A DNA stretch of 64,000 bases from UBA6898 sp964463135 (GTDB lineage Bacteria; Nitrospirota; Thermodesulfovibrionia; Thermodesulfovibrionales; UBA6898): the NCBI GenBank assembly GCA_964463135.1, contig CAYXBA010000010.1, positions 62,001 through 126,000 of the forward strand, read 5' to 3'. Made by a program: the position numbers and the translations under genes. Below the pieces are notes generated by a model that was not told the DNA's origin, made no database searches, and saw only the letters and a list, made by a program, of their open reading frames with translations. The number at the start of each line of letters is the position of its first letter. Positions within the stretch are counted from its first letter, which is position 1. Positions 1 through 8,834 of the stretch are shown in pieces.

Positions 1-816
1 CTTTTTCTTTGAGACAGGATGTGCAAAAGTGAGGCTGTATGCATGGAGTGCGATGCGGCGGATCGGGTTGGTCAATGCCCCGTATTTCTTGTCGCCGACG
101 ACCGGACAGCCCAGATCAGACAGATGCACGCGTATCTGATGCTTGCGGCCGGTATCGAGGATGATCTCAAGCAGCGCATGCGTCTTGTCCGCTTTTATCA
201 CCTTATATCGCGTGACCGCTTGCTTGGTATACTCGGACATGGCGTCTGAATAGACCTTGAAAGCCTTGGTCTCGTTCAAATAGCTCTCGATCTTTCCCTC
301 CCTCTTCTTCGGCACGCCCTCGACGATTGCATAGTATTTCTTCTCTGCATGCTCCCAGTCGTCCTGGAGCTTCTTCTTTGCTGCCTCGTTCTTTGCAAAT
401 ACGAGGAGGCCGGAGGTCTCGCGGTCAAGCCGGTGCACAATGAAGATGCGGTCAGGCCGCGACGGGTCCCGCTCCTTGAAAAATGCGTTCAGCAGGTAGT
501 ATGCAGTCTCCCTCTTCTCGTTCTCCGTGGCTATGGTGAGCAGGCCTGAAGGCTTGTTAATGACCATGATTGCGTCATCCTCATGCAGGACCTCTATGTC
601 ATACTGTTCGAGGATCTCGTTCCCCGCCTCCGGTTTGGAATCAAGAGAAAGGAGGTCGCCTGCCGACAGCAGATGATCATGCCCGGTCACGACCTTCTTG
701 TTCACGGCTATGGCCCGGTGCTTCAGAAGCTGCTTCACCTTGGTCTTTGAATAGCCCATATGCACGAGCAGATCAAGAAGTTTTGTGGCCGCTTTAACTT
801 TGATCGGTTTCATCAT
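1..816 (-). CDS. RluA-family pseudouridine synthase (3' end outside window)
   Basis: Reading leftwards from an ATGATG start at 816, the frame stays open to the window edge (about 272 codons), so the C-terminus is missing. The first ~60 residues form an S4 RNA-binding domain, followed by the RluA catalytic domain with HRLDRETSGLLVFAKNE, whose RLD aspartate is the catalytic residue of the family. RluC/RluD-type enzymes convert uridines of 23S rRNA to pseudouridine; which site this one modifies cannot be told. The start codon overlaps the rlmN stop codon (813-815), so the two rRNA-modification genes are probably translationally coupled. Start could be 816 or 813. Confidence 0.85.
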   Translation of the reverse strand, partial: MMKPIKVKAATKLLDLLVHMGYSKTKVKQLLKHRAIAVNKKVVTGHDHLLSAGDLLSLDSKPEAGNEILEQYDIEVLHEDDAIMVINKPSGLLTIATENEKRETAYYLLNAFFKERDPSRPDRIFIVHRLDRETSGLLVFAKNEAAKKKLQDDWEHAEKKYYAIVEGVPKKREGKIESYLNETKAFKVYSDAMSEYTKQAVTRYKVIKADKTHALLEIILDTGRKHQIRVHLSDLGCPVVGDKKYGALTNPIRRIALHAYSLTFAHPVSKKK

Positions 817-1853
817 GCGTTATTCTCCTTCTCCTGTATTCCCCGCAGCTGGCCGCAGGCCGCCAGGATGTCCTGGCCCTTGCTCTCCCGGACCAGCGCA
901 GTCATATGCGCGTCCTTCAGCACCTTCTGGAACGCAAGCACCGCAGCCTTCTCCGGTCTTTTCAGCCTGCTTCCCTCATGCGGATTATACGGGATCAGGT
1001 TCACCTTGCAGGGTATGTTCCTGAGTATCCTCGTCAGCCTCTTCGCATCTTCGATGGTATCATTGACCCCGTTGATCAGCACATATTCAAAGGTGATCAG
1101 CCGCTGCGGCTGGAGCGGGTACAGCCTGCAGGCGTCAAGCAGCATCTTGAGCGGATATTTTTTGTTGATCGGCATGATTCTGTCCCGCACTTCATCGGTC
1201 GTTGCATTCAGCGAAACAGCGAGGTTCACGTCCGGCGCTTTTTTCGGCAGCTCCAGCATCTTCGGCACAAGGCCTGAGGTGGAGAGCGTGATCCTGCGCT
1301 TTGATATGCCGAGGATCTCGGTGATCTTCCTGAGCGCCTCCACCACCTCGTCAAAATTCGCGAGAGGCTCGCCCATGCCCATGAAGACGATGTTCGAGAT
1401 CCGCTTCGGGCTGATAAGGCCGTTCACAAAAAGGATCTGGTCAAGGATCTCATGGGCCTTCAAATTCCTGGTAAGGCCGGACTCTCCGGTCAGGCAGAAT
1501 TCGCATGCCATGGCGCAGCCGACCTGGGAAGAGATGCAGAGCGTGCGGCGGTCATCGTCAGGGATCAGCACGCTCTCGATCGTCTGGCCGTCCTCCAGAG
1601 AAAAGAGAAACTTCTCGGTGCCATCCCCGGACCTCTGGCGCGTGACCAGTTCGAGGCTGCTGATGCGGGCGATCCTGGCAAGGTCCTCGCGCAGGGCCTT
1701 CGAGAATTCAGTGATCTCCTGAAGGTCCTGGGCATATCTTTCGTACATCCAGTGCAGGAGCTGATCGACGCGATACCTGGGCAGACCGTGTTCCTTTGCA
1801 AAACTGAACAGTTCTTCCCGGGAGAGGGACTTCAGATTGATTCTATCCGTCAT
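813..1853 (-). CDS. rlmN: RlmN, 23S rRNA/tRNA adenine-C2 methyltransferase
   Basis: Radical SAM enzyme that methylates C2 of A2503 in 23S rRNA and A37 of some tRNAs. The iron-sulfur motif CxxxCxxC is present as GCAMACEFCLTG, followed by GMGEPLANFDEV. The C-terminal AACGQL contains the conserved cysteine used for the methyl-cysteine intermediate. I chose the ATG at 1853 because the following MTDRINLKSL resembles the usual RlmN amino end; an in-frame GTG at 1889 would add 12 residues and overlap the upstream response regulator. Neither start has a convincing Shine-Dalgarno. It forms one minus-strand run with the pseudouridine synthase and the response regulator. Confidence 0.93.
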   Translation of the reverse strand: MTDRINLKSLSREELFSFAKEHGLPRYRVDQLLHWMYERYAQDLQEITEFSKALREDLARIARISSLELVTRQRSGDGTEKFLFSLEDGQTIESVLIPDDDRRTLCISSQVGCAMACEFCLTGESGLTRNLKAHEILDQILFVNGLISPKRISNIVFMGMGEPLANFDEVVEALRKITEILGISKRRITLSTSGLVPKMLELPKKAPDVNLAVSLNATTDEVRDRIMPINKKYPLKMLLDACRLYPLQPQRLITFEYVLINGVNDTIEDAKRLTRILRNIPCKVNLIPYNPHEGSRLKRPEKAAVLAFQKVLKDAHMTALVRESKGQDILAACGQLRGIQEKENNA

Positions 1854-1870
1854 TGCAGGAGATAGCGTTG

Positions 1871-2452
1871 CTATGTATTGGTGTTGCACCGCGGGCAGAA
1901 GAACTTGGCGGTGAACCAGGGCACCTCGCCCGAAAAGTCAGGGATCAGGTCGAGCAGCATCGGAATATTGCAGGACGGGCAGACAAAACCATTGAGCTTG
2001 AAATCAGCCGAAAGCTTCTTCGCATCATAGAGTGCCTCCTTGATCTCGACCGTATAGTGCACCAGCGCCTGTTCAGCCGGTTTCTTGCTCATGGCAGCAC
2101 GGATCTTCTCGACTACCTCGTTCGGCTTGGTAACTGACTTGACGATATACCCTGCAGCGCCAAGGCTCAGCGCCTTTTCGACCTCGTCGGGCTGGCCTTT
2201 GGCCGAAAAGACAAGCACCGGTATGTCCTTGAGCTTCTGATCGGACTTGACGACCTGGAGCACCTTGTATCCGTCCATGATCGGCATCATCAGGTCGAGA
2301 AGGATGATGTCAGGCCTGGACTGTGCGAGGGCCTTGATCGCCTCCATGCCGTTGTCTGCAGTGACCACGGCGAACTGCTCCATGATCAGCTTGTTGCGAT
2401 ACATCTGCTGGATCGCCTTTGAATCTTCTACAAGAAGGACCTGATATTTCAT
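1871..2452 (-). CDS. Response regulator with C-terminal zinc ribbon
   Basis: 193-residue protein. Residues 1-120 are a CheY-like receiver: acidic pair E9-D10, phospho-acceptor D53 in LLDLMMP, and a conserved lysine in the VKS loop. A linker of ~35 residues follows, then a C-terminal segment with two CxxC pairs (CPSC and CPRC ~28 residues apart), which looks like a zinc ribbon rather than a DNA-binding helix-turn-helix. The output is therefore unknown; metal-stabilised protein or RNA contacts are possible. An AAGGGGA ribosome site precedes the ATG. It lies upstream of rlmN on the same strand, with no kinase next to it. Confidence 0.8.
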   Translation of the reverse strand: MKYQVLLVEDSKAIQQMYRNKLIMEQFAVVTADNGMEAIKALAQSRPDIILLDLMMPIMDGYKVLQVVKSDQKLKDIPVLVFSAKGQPDEVEKALSLGAAGYIVKSVTKPNEVVEKIRAAMSKKPAEQALVHYTVEIKEALYDAKKLSADFKLNGFVCPSCNIPMLLDLIPDFSGEVPWFTAKFFCPRCNTNT

Positions 2453-2491
2453 CCGGTTACTGTCCCCTTTGCCGCATATGTAGGTTAGAGG

Positions 2492-2935
2492 CTAGGCCTC
2501 TTCATCGGTCACGATCTCTTCGAGTGTCACCTCAAAGATCAGGTTCTTGCCGGCAAGCGCATGGTTGGCATCCATGATGTAACCGGTCTCGGTCTTGTCG
2601 ATGACCTTTATGGTGATCGGCATGCCGTCAGCGCGGTACAGCTGCATCATCTGGCCGACCTCAGGCGTCATGCCCTCGCCGATCCTGTCCTTGTGGAACT
2701 CAAATACCTTTTCCTGAAGATAGGGGCCATAGGCCTTTTCAGGAGGCATGCAGATGGTCCGTGACTCTCCCGGGGTCATGCCGATAACACCCTCTTCAAG
2801 CCCTTTAATGAATTCGCCCCTGCCGATCTTTATCTCAAGCGAGGCGCCGCCCTCGGACGAGTCAAATACACAGCCGTCCTCGAGCTTACCTACATAATGT
2901 ATCCTGATCCTGTCGCCGTCCTTAACCTGTGCCAT
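2492..2935 (-). CDS. FKBP-type peptidyl-prolyl cis-trans isomerase (SlyD-like)
   Basis: 147 residues. The FKBP half-domains (VHYVGKL-like RIHYVGKLEDGCVFDSS, then FIKGLEEGVIGMTPGE) flank an inserted flap of about 50 residues typical of SlyD chaperone-isomerases (EKAYGPYLQEKVFEF through MDANHALAGKNLIFEV). Family role: accelerates prolyl isomerisation and acts as a folding chaperone in the cytoplasm; no signal peptide is seen. The histidine-rich metal-binding tail of E. coli SlyD is absent, so a nickel role should not be assumed. It is divergent from the fab-like operon, separated by ~120 bp. Confidence 0.92.
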   Translation of the reverse strand: MAQVKDGDRIRIHYVGKLEDGCVFDSSEGGASLEIKIGRGEFIKGLEEGVIGMTPGESRTICMPPEKAYGPYLQEKVFEFHKDRIGEGMTPEVGQMMQLYRADGMPITIKVIDKTETGYIMDANHALAGKNLIFEVTLEEIVTDEEA

Positions 2936-3056
2936 CTTTTTCCTTCCTTATAGTGTGATCTATTATTTTACCATAGCCCGCCATAAAAGCCGCCATGATT
3001 GGTTTATATCCGGCCGTCATGGCATAATATAACGTTAAAATCATGGAGAAATACGG

Positions 3057-3950
3057 TTGAAAGCAGCAGCGATATTCCCTGGCCAGGGGTCCGAGTACCC
3101 GGGGATGCTCTCCGGTCTCAGAAACGCCCCGATAACCGGTGAGCTCTTCGACAGGATAAATCACATAGCAAAAAGGGACATCCTTGCGTCTGTGCAGGAC
3201 CACGCAGACCACGGGCTGAGCGATCCTGTGGTCTCTCAGCTTGCCGTCTTCGGCGCAAGCGCCTGCTACTGGGACCTGCTCAGCAAAAGAGAGAACTTTC
3301 AATGCGTAGCCGGCCACAGTCTCGGCTTTTATGCAGCGCTCTATGCCTCGTCCGCTCTGGCGCTTGAGGACTGCACTGCCGTGATCATCACGATACAACG
3401 GGCCATTCAGACCGTCACCGGCCATCGGCCGGGGCTCATGGCATCGATCATGGGACTCAGGACAGAACAGGTCGAAGAGATCTGCGCACAGCTTGACGAT
3501 GTCCATGTATCCAATATCAATTCGGTCTCGCAGACCGTCATCTCCGGCTGGAAGGATGCCGTAGAGACCGCCTGCAGCATGGCCCTTGAAGACGGTGCGC
3601 TTGCCGTAAAAGAGCTGGCCATACCCTATCCCCTGCACAGCCCGCTCATGAAGGACATACAGGCCATGATCATGCCATTTATCCGATCTCTTTCGATCAA
3701 TGAGCCGCGTCTTCCTGTCATCAGCCATCTTGACGGTACCAGACTTGACGCTGAAGGCATTGCCCATGTCCTTGCAACGCAGCTTGGACAGAAGGTGATC
3801 TGGAGAGATGCGGTCAAGGCGATCAGGCAGATGGAGATCGACCGGTTTATCGAGGTCGGCCCGTCTGACGTACTTTCAAAGCTGGTGCGCTGGATAGAGC
3901 GCGATGCGCAGTCCTTCAGGGCTGAGGAGTTGGTGTCATGCCGGGCGTAG
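3057..3950 (+). CDS. fabD: Malonyl-CoA:ACP transacylase (FabD-like)
   Basis: 297 residues. Amino end AAAIFPGQGSEYPGM matches FabD; the catalytic serine lies in the nucleophile elbow GHSLGFYAALYA, and the histidine of the dyad is in PYPLHSPLM. Family role: loads malonyl groups from CoA onto acyl carrier protein. The start is a TTG (3057) preceded by GGAGAA at suitable spacing; an ATG at 3042 reads out of frame. It opens an operon in which each following gene overlaps or nearly abuts the previous one (fabG starts 13 bases before its stop). It could serve housekeeping fatty-acid synthesis or the specialised lipid product suggested by the neighbours. Confidence 0.93.
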   Translation: MKAAAIFPGQGSEYPGMLSGLRNAPITGELFDRINHIAKRDILASVQDHADHGLSDPVVSQLAVFGASACYWDLLSKRENFQCVAGHSLGFYAALYASSALALEDCTAVIITIQRAIQTVTGHRPGLMASIMGLRTEQVEEICAQLDDVHVSNINSVSQTVISGWKDAVETACSMALEDGALAVKELAIPYPLHSPLMKDIQAMIMPFIRSLSINEPRLPVISHLDGTRLDAEGIAHVLATQLGQKVIWRDAVKAIRQMEIDRFIEVGPSDVLSKLVRWIERDAQSFRAEELVSCRA

Positions 3951-4672
3951 TGGCGCTTGTTACCGGCGGCACAAAAGGCATCGGCAGGGCCATTGCCCAT
4001 TCGCTTCTGAACAAAGGCATTCGTGTGTACATGAACTACAGCTCGGATACTGCGGCTGCCGAGGCTGCGCTCAGCAGCATGAAGGCTGAGGGCCTGTCTG
4101 CGGAGATAATACAGGCTGACGTCTCTGACCAGGAGCAGGTCAGCACCATGATCGAGGCAATTGTACAGAAAGAGGGAAGGCTCGATATCCTGGTGAACAA
4201 CGCAGGCATCATCAGGGACGGCTTCCTGATGCTGATGCCCGACGTAAACTGGCACAAGGTGATCGACGTGAACCTCAACAGCGTCTTCTACAACTCAAAG
4301 TCAGTGCTGAGGCCGATGATCGGCAACCGCTGGGGACGGATCATCAACATAATATCCCCCAGTGCGCTGATGGGCAGGGCAGGACAGACGAACTATGCAG
4401 CATCAAAGGGAGGCATACTCAGCTTCACCCGCTCCCTGGCGCGTGAGGTAGGACGATACGGGATCACGGTGAATGCGGTCTCACCCGGTGTGATCGCAAC
4501 AGAACTTACCCGCGGCATGGACGAAAAGATAAAGAAAGAGTTTATCTCGATGATCCCGGCAGGCAGGTTCGGGACCCCAGAGGAAGTGGCACAGGCAGTT
4601 TCATTTCTTGCCTCTGATGAGGCAGGATATATCACCGGTGAATATATATCTGTGGATGGAGGACTTACCTGA
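3938..4672 (+). CDS. fabG: 3-oxoacyl-ACP reductase (FabG-like, SDR)
   Basis: 244 residues, the usual FabG length. The Rossmann cofactor loop TGGTKGIGRAIA, the structural NNAG (VNNAGIIRDGF) and the catalytic Ser-Tyr-Lys set (SPSALMGRAGQTNYAASKGG, YxxxK) are all present. Family role: NADPH-dependent reduction of beta-ketoacyl-ACP. The start overlaps the end of fabD and the stop overlaps the ACP start (TGATGG), so expression is coupled. SDR sequences are hard to tell apart by substrate; the ACP and dehydratase next door support an acyl-ACP substrate. Confidence 0.92.
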   Translation: MPGVVALVTGGTKGIGRAIAHSLLNKGIRVYMNYSSDTAAAEAALSSMKAEGLSAEIIQADVSDQEQVSTMIEAIVQKEGRLDILVNNAGIIRDGFLMLMPDVNWHKVIDVNLNSVFYNSKSVLRPMIGNRWGRIINIISPSALMGRAGQTNYAASKGGILSFTRSLAREVGRYGITVNAVSPGVIATELTRGMDEKIKKEFISMIPAGRFGTPEEVAQAVSFLASDEAGYITGEYISVDGGLT

Positions 4673-4932
4673 TGGAAACCGCAGCACTTGTTGAAGAACT
4701 GAAGGCGCTGATCATAAAGAACCTGAAACTGGAGGATGTCGCGCCTGCCGATATTGACCCTTCTGCACCGCTCTTTGGCAGCGGTCTGGGCCTGGACTCG
4801 ATCGATGCCCTCGAACTGGTCGTGGGACTCGAAAAGACCTACGGCATCAGGATCCCTGACGAGGATGTCGGCAAGGAGGCCTTCGCATCGGTCAATGCCC
4901 TTGCCGCGTACGTGAGCAGGAGCAGAAAATAA
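4672..4932 (+). CDS. Acyl carrier protein
   Basis: 86-residue acidic protein with the phosphopantetheine attachment motif GLGLDSIDALELVVGLE; S43 is the predicted pantetheine serine. The helix-turn pattern up to VNALAAYVSR fits the four-helix ACP fold. The DSID rather than housekeeping DSLD version, and its place between a ketoreductase and a FabZ/ApeP-like dehydratase, suggest a dedicated carrier for this operon and not the general AcpP. The ATG overlaps the fabG stop by one base. Confidence 0.92.
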   Translation: METAALVEELKALIIKNLKLEDVAPADIDPSAPLFGSGLGLDSIDALELVVGLEKTYGIRIPDEDVGKEAFASVNALAAYVSRSRK

Positions 4933-4939
4933 GATCCCG

Positions 4940-5338
4940 ATGAAGCCCTATGAGCATCTTCCCCACAGGCATCCCTTTATCATGCTGGATACGGCTGAGT
5001 ACATTGCAGAGGAGAAACGCGCACGGGGCACGAGACAGATCACGATCAGCGATCCGATCGTCCTTCCTGACGGCAGCCTGCCCCAGGCCTATATCGTCGA
5101 ATCCATGGCGCAGATATCCGGCATTGCAAGCGGAAGAAAGGGGCAGTCTCTCTTCGCCGGCATCACCGGCCTGACCTTTTATGATACGGTCAGGGCAGGC
5201 GAGACGCTCGAGGTAGAAAGCACGCTTGAGCGGAATCTGGGCGGCATATTCATGTTCAATGCCCGCGCCTCTGCTTCAGGGAAAAACATAGCAGAGGGGG
5301 GGATAGTACTTCACTTCAATGAAAACACAGGGGGATAA
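4940..5338 (+). CDS. Hotdog-fold 3-hydroxyacyl-ACP dehydratase (FabZ/ApeP-like)
   Basis: 132 residues. The amino end YEHLPHRHPFIMLDTAEY matches the FabZ LPHRxPF motif holding the catalytic histidine. The catalytic glutamate is in VESMAQISG, after SLPQAYI in place of the usual MPGVLI. Length and single hotdog domain match the small dehydratases of aryl-polyene-type clusters as well as FabZ. Predicted to remove water from 3-hydroxyacyl-ACP. It starts 7 bases after the ACP stop, and its own end overlaps the exporter start by 20 bases. Confidence 0.82.
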   Translation: MKPYEHLPHRHPFIMLDTAEYIAEEKRARGTRQITISDPIVLPDGSLPQAYIVESMAQISGIASGRKGQSLFAGITGLTFYDTVRAGETLEVESTLERNLGGIFMFNARASASGKNIAEGGIVLHFNENTGG

Positions 5339-7703
5339 GCTTCCGCTCGTCCGGGTCTTTGCCAAGAAGTTCCCGATCATCACCGTGCTGGCATCGGCCA
5401 TTGCCGTGCTTGCATCGGTCGGCGTCATCCTCGGTGCGAATTTCAATGCTGATGTCACCCGCCTGATCCCTGCACACGCCCCGAAGACCTCGCTCTATTT
5501 TGATCTGGTCGAAAAGACCGGAGGCATGGACAAGGCATATATCGTCTTCAGTTCAAATCGTATAATGGACCATCTCAAAACGATCGAGGAGATCGGTCAG
5601 GAGATCAGCTCATCCCCTCTGGTAAAGAATGTGTCCTGGAAGATCTCCGGAGAGGCAAAGGCCTTTCTCAGAGATGTGTACGCAAGAAAAGCACCTCTGC
5701 TCCTGTCTCCGGCTGAGATGGAAGAGTTCACCAGGAAACTGAGCCCTGAGGGCATAGAACGCGAGCTCGAAAAGACACGGCAGAGGCTTTCGCTTCCGGG
5801 TACCCAGGAAGGCCTTGCCCTGATCGACCCTCTGAACCTGTATGAGGTCTTTCTCCCGCATCTGAAGCTCTCTGATGTCTCCTTTGATACAGGCTCAGGC
5901 TATTTCCTTACCCCTGATAAAAAGAACCTGATCATGATACTCACACCGGGCGGTTCGCCGCGCGATATTGCCTTCTCGGAGAAATTCATCAAGAGCATGG
6001 AATCTATTCTCGAAAAACACCGGGCTGCAGACCTTGCCGCAGAGATCACCGGCAGCCACGCCATCACGCTCCATGAGGCATCTGCCATGAAGCGGGAGAT
6101 CGTGATGAATACCTTCAACTCTCTCGGCAGTGTCATGCTCATATTTTTCATATTTTTTAGGTCCCTGAAAGGGCTGCTCTACGTAATGTTCCCGGTCGTG
6201 ACCGCAATGGTCATGACCCTCGGGGTAACACTACTCTTCTCCAACGCCCTGTCCGAGGTGACCGGCGCCTTTGCCGGCATGCTCGCCGGGCTGAGCGATG
6301 ACCTCGGCATCGTGCTCTACGTCAGATATCTCGTGACAGCAGAGGCAGGCATAAACCCTGTCGAGCGTATGGACAGGACGATCAAGTCAGTGTACCGCAG
6401 CATAACAACAGGCACCCTGACAACAGCAGTCACCTTTTTCTTGATGGTCTTCTCATCCTTCCGGGGGATCCGCGAACTCGGCCTTCTGACCGGCATCGGC
6501 ATGCTCCTCTGCTGGCTCCTGCTCTTCACCCTGGCGTCCCTCACCATAAAACCGTCCTCAGGCAGGTTCATCGAGATACGTGCGCTCAGGGATATTGCGT
6601 TATATGCATACCAGAAGCCCTTGCGTATAATATTCCTGTTTCTCTTCTCGACCCTGGCCTTGTCCTTTTTCATTCCCCGCATCCAGTTCCTTGGCGATAT
6701 CACAAAACTCGGCACTGATGACAACAGGCCGCGCCAGACATTCGAGCGGCTGAAGGACTCCTATATCAAGCCAGAAGGCGTCTTTATCACGGACAAGACC
6801 ATGGAGATGGAGACAGCCCTCATAAAAAGTGTTGAGATTAAGGAGGCCCTTGCAAAGGATTTTGAGCATATTACTGCAGCGGGCGATATTCTCCCGCCCC
6901 GCGTAAGACAGGAGAAAAATCTCTCTGCGCTTGCTGCGCTCGATCCGCAAAAGGTCATACATGATTTCCGAAGGATCGCAGCCGATAAAGGGTTCGACAT
7001 CCCGTCCTTCCGGATATTCACCGAAGGTCTTCAGACAATGCTGCGCAACAGGGAGATGATCACGCTCACGGATATCGCACCGATCAAAGAGGTGCTCGAC
7101 CGGATGCTGATCAATGAGGACGATCAGTGGAGAATCATCGTCTCCGGCAATCTGAAAAAGGATGTGCCCCTGTCAGCGCTGGACGGATACATTCGTACCG
7201 GGCCGGCCTTTATAAAGCAGGAGCTTTTTTCGATCCTGAAAAAAGATACTGCGCTTATCGGCATTATCGCGCTGATATTTGTGAACATCATCCTGTTCGT
7301 CGATTTCCGGAAAGTGAGCCTTGTGCTGCTCTGCCAGGCCCCGGTCGCGGTCAGCATCCTCTGCACGCTCGGCATCATGGGCATGGCAGGCATAAGTCTC
7401 AACTTCATGAATGCGATCGTCTTTGTGCTTATCTTCGGCATCGGCACCGATTATACGGTCCACCTGCTGCATCAATATCAGGCGCACAAGGACATCGGCA
7501 CGACCTTTCTCCAGACCGGCAAGGCAGTCCTCGTCGCAGGACTCACGACCATTGCAGGCATCGGTTCTATCGGTTTTTCCACGTACAAGGGGCTGGCGAC
7601 CATGGGACAGGTGGCAGCCATCGGCCTGACCCTTGCGGTTCTTCTTTCACTGACCCTGATTCCGGCGCTGCTCAGGCTGAATGAAAGGCGGCCGCTGAGA
7701 TGA
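5319..7703 (+). CDS. MMPL/RND-family lipid exporter
   Basis: 794 residues with RND-superfamily layout: one membrane helix near residues 20-40, a large periplasmic loop, a helix bundle around 270-430, a second periplasmic loop, and a final bundle from ~660 to 790. GLSDDLGIVLYVRY and FGIGTDYTVHLLHQY are the paired charged helix motifs typical of MMPL/HpnN proteins. The family exports lipids or hydrophobic acyl products across the inner membrane. Its start lies inside the dehydratase gene and its stop overlaps the glycosyltransferase start, so it most likely exports the product of this operon. Confidence 0.88.
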   Translation: MKTQGDKLPLVRVFAKKFPIITVLASAIAVLASVGVILGANFNADVTRLIPAHAPKTSLYFDLVEKTGGMDKAYIVFSSNRIMDHLKTIEEIGQEISSSPLVKNVSWKISGEAKAFLRDVYARKAPLLLSPAEMEEFTRKLSPEGIERELEKTRQRLSLPGTQEGLALIDPLNLYEVFLPHLKLSDVSFDTGSGYFLTPDKKNLIMILTPGGSPRDIAFSEKFIKSMESILEKHRAADLAAEITGSHAITLHEASAMKREIVMNTFNSLGSVMLIFFIFFRSLKGLLYVMFPVVTAMVMTLGVTLLFSNALSEVTGAFAGMLAGLSDDLGIVLYVRYLVTAEAGINPVERMDRTIKSVYRSITTGTLTTAVTFFLMVFSSFRGIRELGLLTGIGMLLCWLLLFTLASLTIKPSSGRFIEIRALRDIALYAYQKPLRIIFLFLFSTLALSFFIPRIQFLGDITKLGTDDNRPRQTFERLKDSYIKPEGVFITDKTMEMETALIKSVEIKEALAKDFEHITAAGDILPPRVRQEKNLSALAALDPQKVIHDFRRIAADKGFDIPSFRIFTEGLQTMLRNREMITLTDIAPIKEVLDRMLINEDDQWRIIVSGNLKKDVPLSALDGYIRTGPAFIKQELFSILKKDTALIGIIALIFVNIILFVDFRKVSLVLLCQAPVAVSILCTLGIMGMAGISLNFMNAIVFVLIFGIGTDYTVHLLHQYQAHKDIGTTFLQTGKAVLVAGLTTIAGIGSIGFSTYKGLATMGQVAAIGLTLAVLLSLTLIPALLRLNERRPLR

Positions 7704-8383
7704 GCAGGAAGTTCTGCTGCATCATCCCTGCCTATAATGAAGAAAAGCGGATCAGCGAGGTGGTTGCCGGCGTTCGCGGGGTGATTCCTGATGTGATCGT
7801 GATCGACGACGGATCGGGAGATGCCACTGCCGCGTTGGCTGAAAAGACCGGAGCTCATGTCATCAGGCATGCACAGAACCGCGGCAAGGGCATGGCGCTC
7901 CGGACCGGTATCAGCCATGCGCTCGAACAGGGATATGATGCGGTAATGACCGTAGACGGGGACGGTCAGCATGCACCTGCAGAGATCGCCGGTTTTCTTG
8001 CAGCGTACGCGGCCGACAGAGGTGATATAATAATAGGTACACGGCTCTGGGACAAGGCAGCTATACCACTCTATCGGTATATCCCGAACCAGATAGGCAT
8101 ATTCTGCATCTCACGGGCTGCGGGCTGCAGGATCGATGACACGCAGTCAGGCTTTCGCCTCTACAAGAGGGAGGTGCTGGAGACGGTCCAGCTCGAGACG
8201 ACCGGCTTTGAGACAGAGACCGAGGTGTTGATCAAGGCTGGAAAGGCAGGGTTTCGGATACACAGCATGCCTGTCACGGCGATCTATCAGAGCGATTATA
8301 AGACGAACTTCAGGCCGGTACGGGACTTTTATCGTATCAGCATACTTTTTTTAAAACTTACCATCTTCGGAGGTGCGAAATGA
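7700..8383 (+). CDS. Family 2 glycosyltransferase (dolichol-phosphate-mannose-synthase-like)
   Basis: 227 residues with a GT-A fold: IIPAYNEEKRI, VIVIDDGSGD and the metal-binding TVDGDGQH, then DTQSGFRLYKREVL, a pattern of DPM1-like polyprenyl-phosphate transferases. There is no C-terminal membrane domain, so it is likely a peripheral cytoplasmic enzyme that adds a sugar to a lipid acceptor. It is coupled to the exporter (ATGAGC overlapping TGA) and to the next gene. In related lipid clusters GT2 enzymes decorate the acyl product; the donor sugar cannot be told. Confidence 0.88.
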   Translation: MSRKFCCIIPAYNEEKRISEVVAGVRGVIPDVIVIDDGSGDATAALAEKTGAHVIRHAQNRGKGMALRTGISHALEQGYDAVMTVDGDGQHAPAEIAGFLAAYAADRGDIIIGTRLWDKAAIPLYRYIPNQIGIFCISRAAGCRIDDTQSGFRLYKREVLETVQLETTGFETETEVLIKAGKAGFRIHSMPVTAIYQSDYKTNFRPVRDFYRISILFLKLTIFGGAK

Positions 8384-8826
8384 GGAAAACAGTTTTTGCG
8401 GCAGTGATCATCCTTCTTTTTGCAGGCCTGGCATTCGGCGAAGACAGACCCCTTGCGGTGAGCGAGATCGTCAAGAAGCTCAGTGATTCAAGCCAGACCA
8501 GCGCCGCGATCAAGGCTTATACCAGGGAGATCAAGGGCAAACAGGCAGAAGGAACGGGAAAGGTCGTTGATGTGCTTGAGGGCAGACGCGACAACCACCG
8601 TGTCACGATCCTTACTGACGGCTCAAAACCTGAAAAGGGGTACAACGTTGTCCTTTATACTGGCATGAACGCTCCGGCAGAACTGAAAAAGGACCAGAAG
8701 ATCAGGTTCAAGGGCGAGGTCGGCAGGGCCAGCTCGTTCAAAGGCTACAGCATTGATATCCACGGCAGCTATGAGGTGCTGCAGGCCAAGCCTGCGGGTA
8801 ACAACAACCATAAAAAGAAGAAGTGA
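8380..8826 (+). CDS. Exported OB-fold-like protein of unknown function
   Basis: 148 residues. A signal peptide (MRKTVFAAVIILLFAGLAFGED) is followed by a helical segment and a beta-rich region (GTGKVVDVLEGRRDNHRVTI to IDIHGSYEVLQ) resembling the tRNA_anti-like/OB-fold domains of small periplasmic proteins. It ends in a lysine/asparagine-rich tail. The start overlaps the glycosyltransferase stop by four bases and a GGAGGTG ribosome site precedes it, so it belongs to the lipid-type operon. I do not recognise a specific function. Confidence 0.65.
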   Translation: MRKTVFAAVIILLFAGLAFGEDRPLAVSEIVKKLSDSSQTSAAIKAYTREIKGKQAEGTGKVVDVLEGRRDNHRVTILTDGSKPEKGYNVVLYTGMNAPAELKKDQKIRFKGEVGRASSFKGYSIDIHGSYEVLQAKPAGNNNHKKKK

Positions 8827-8834
8827 GGTGTCCC

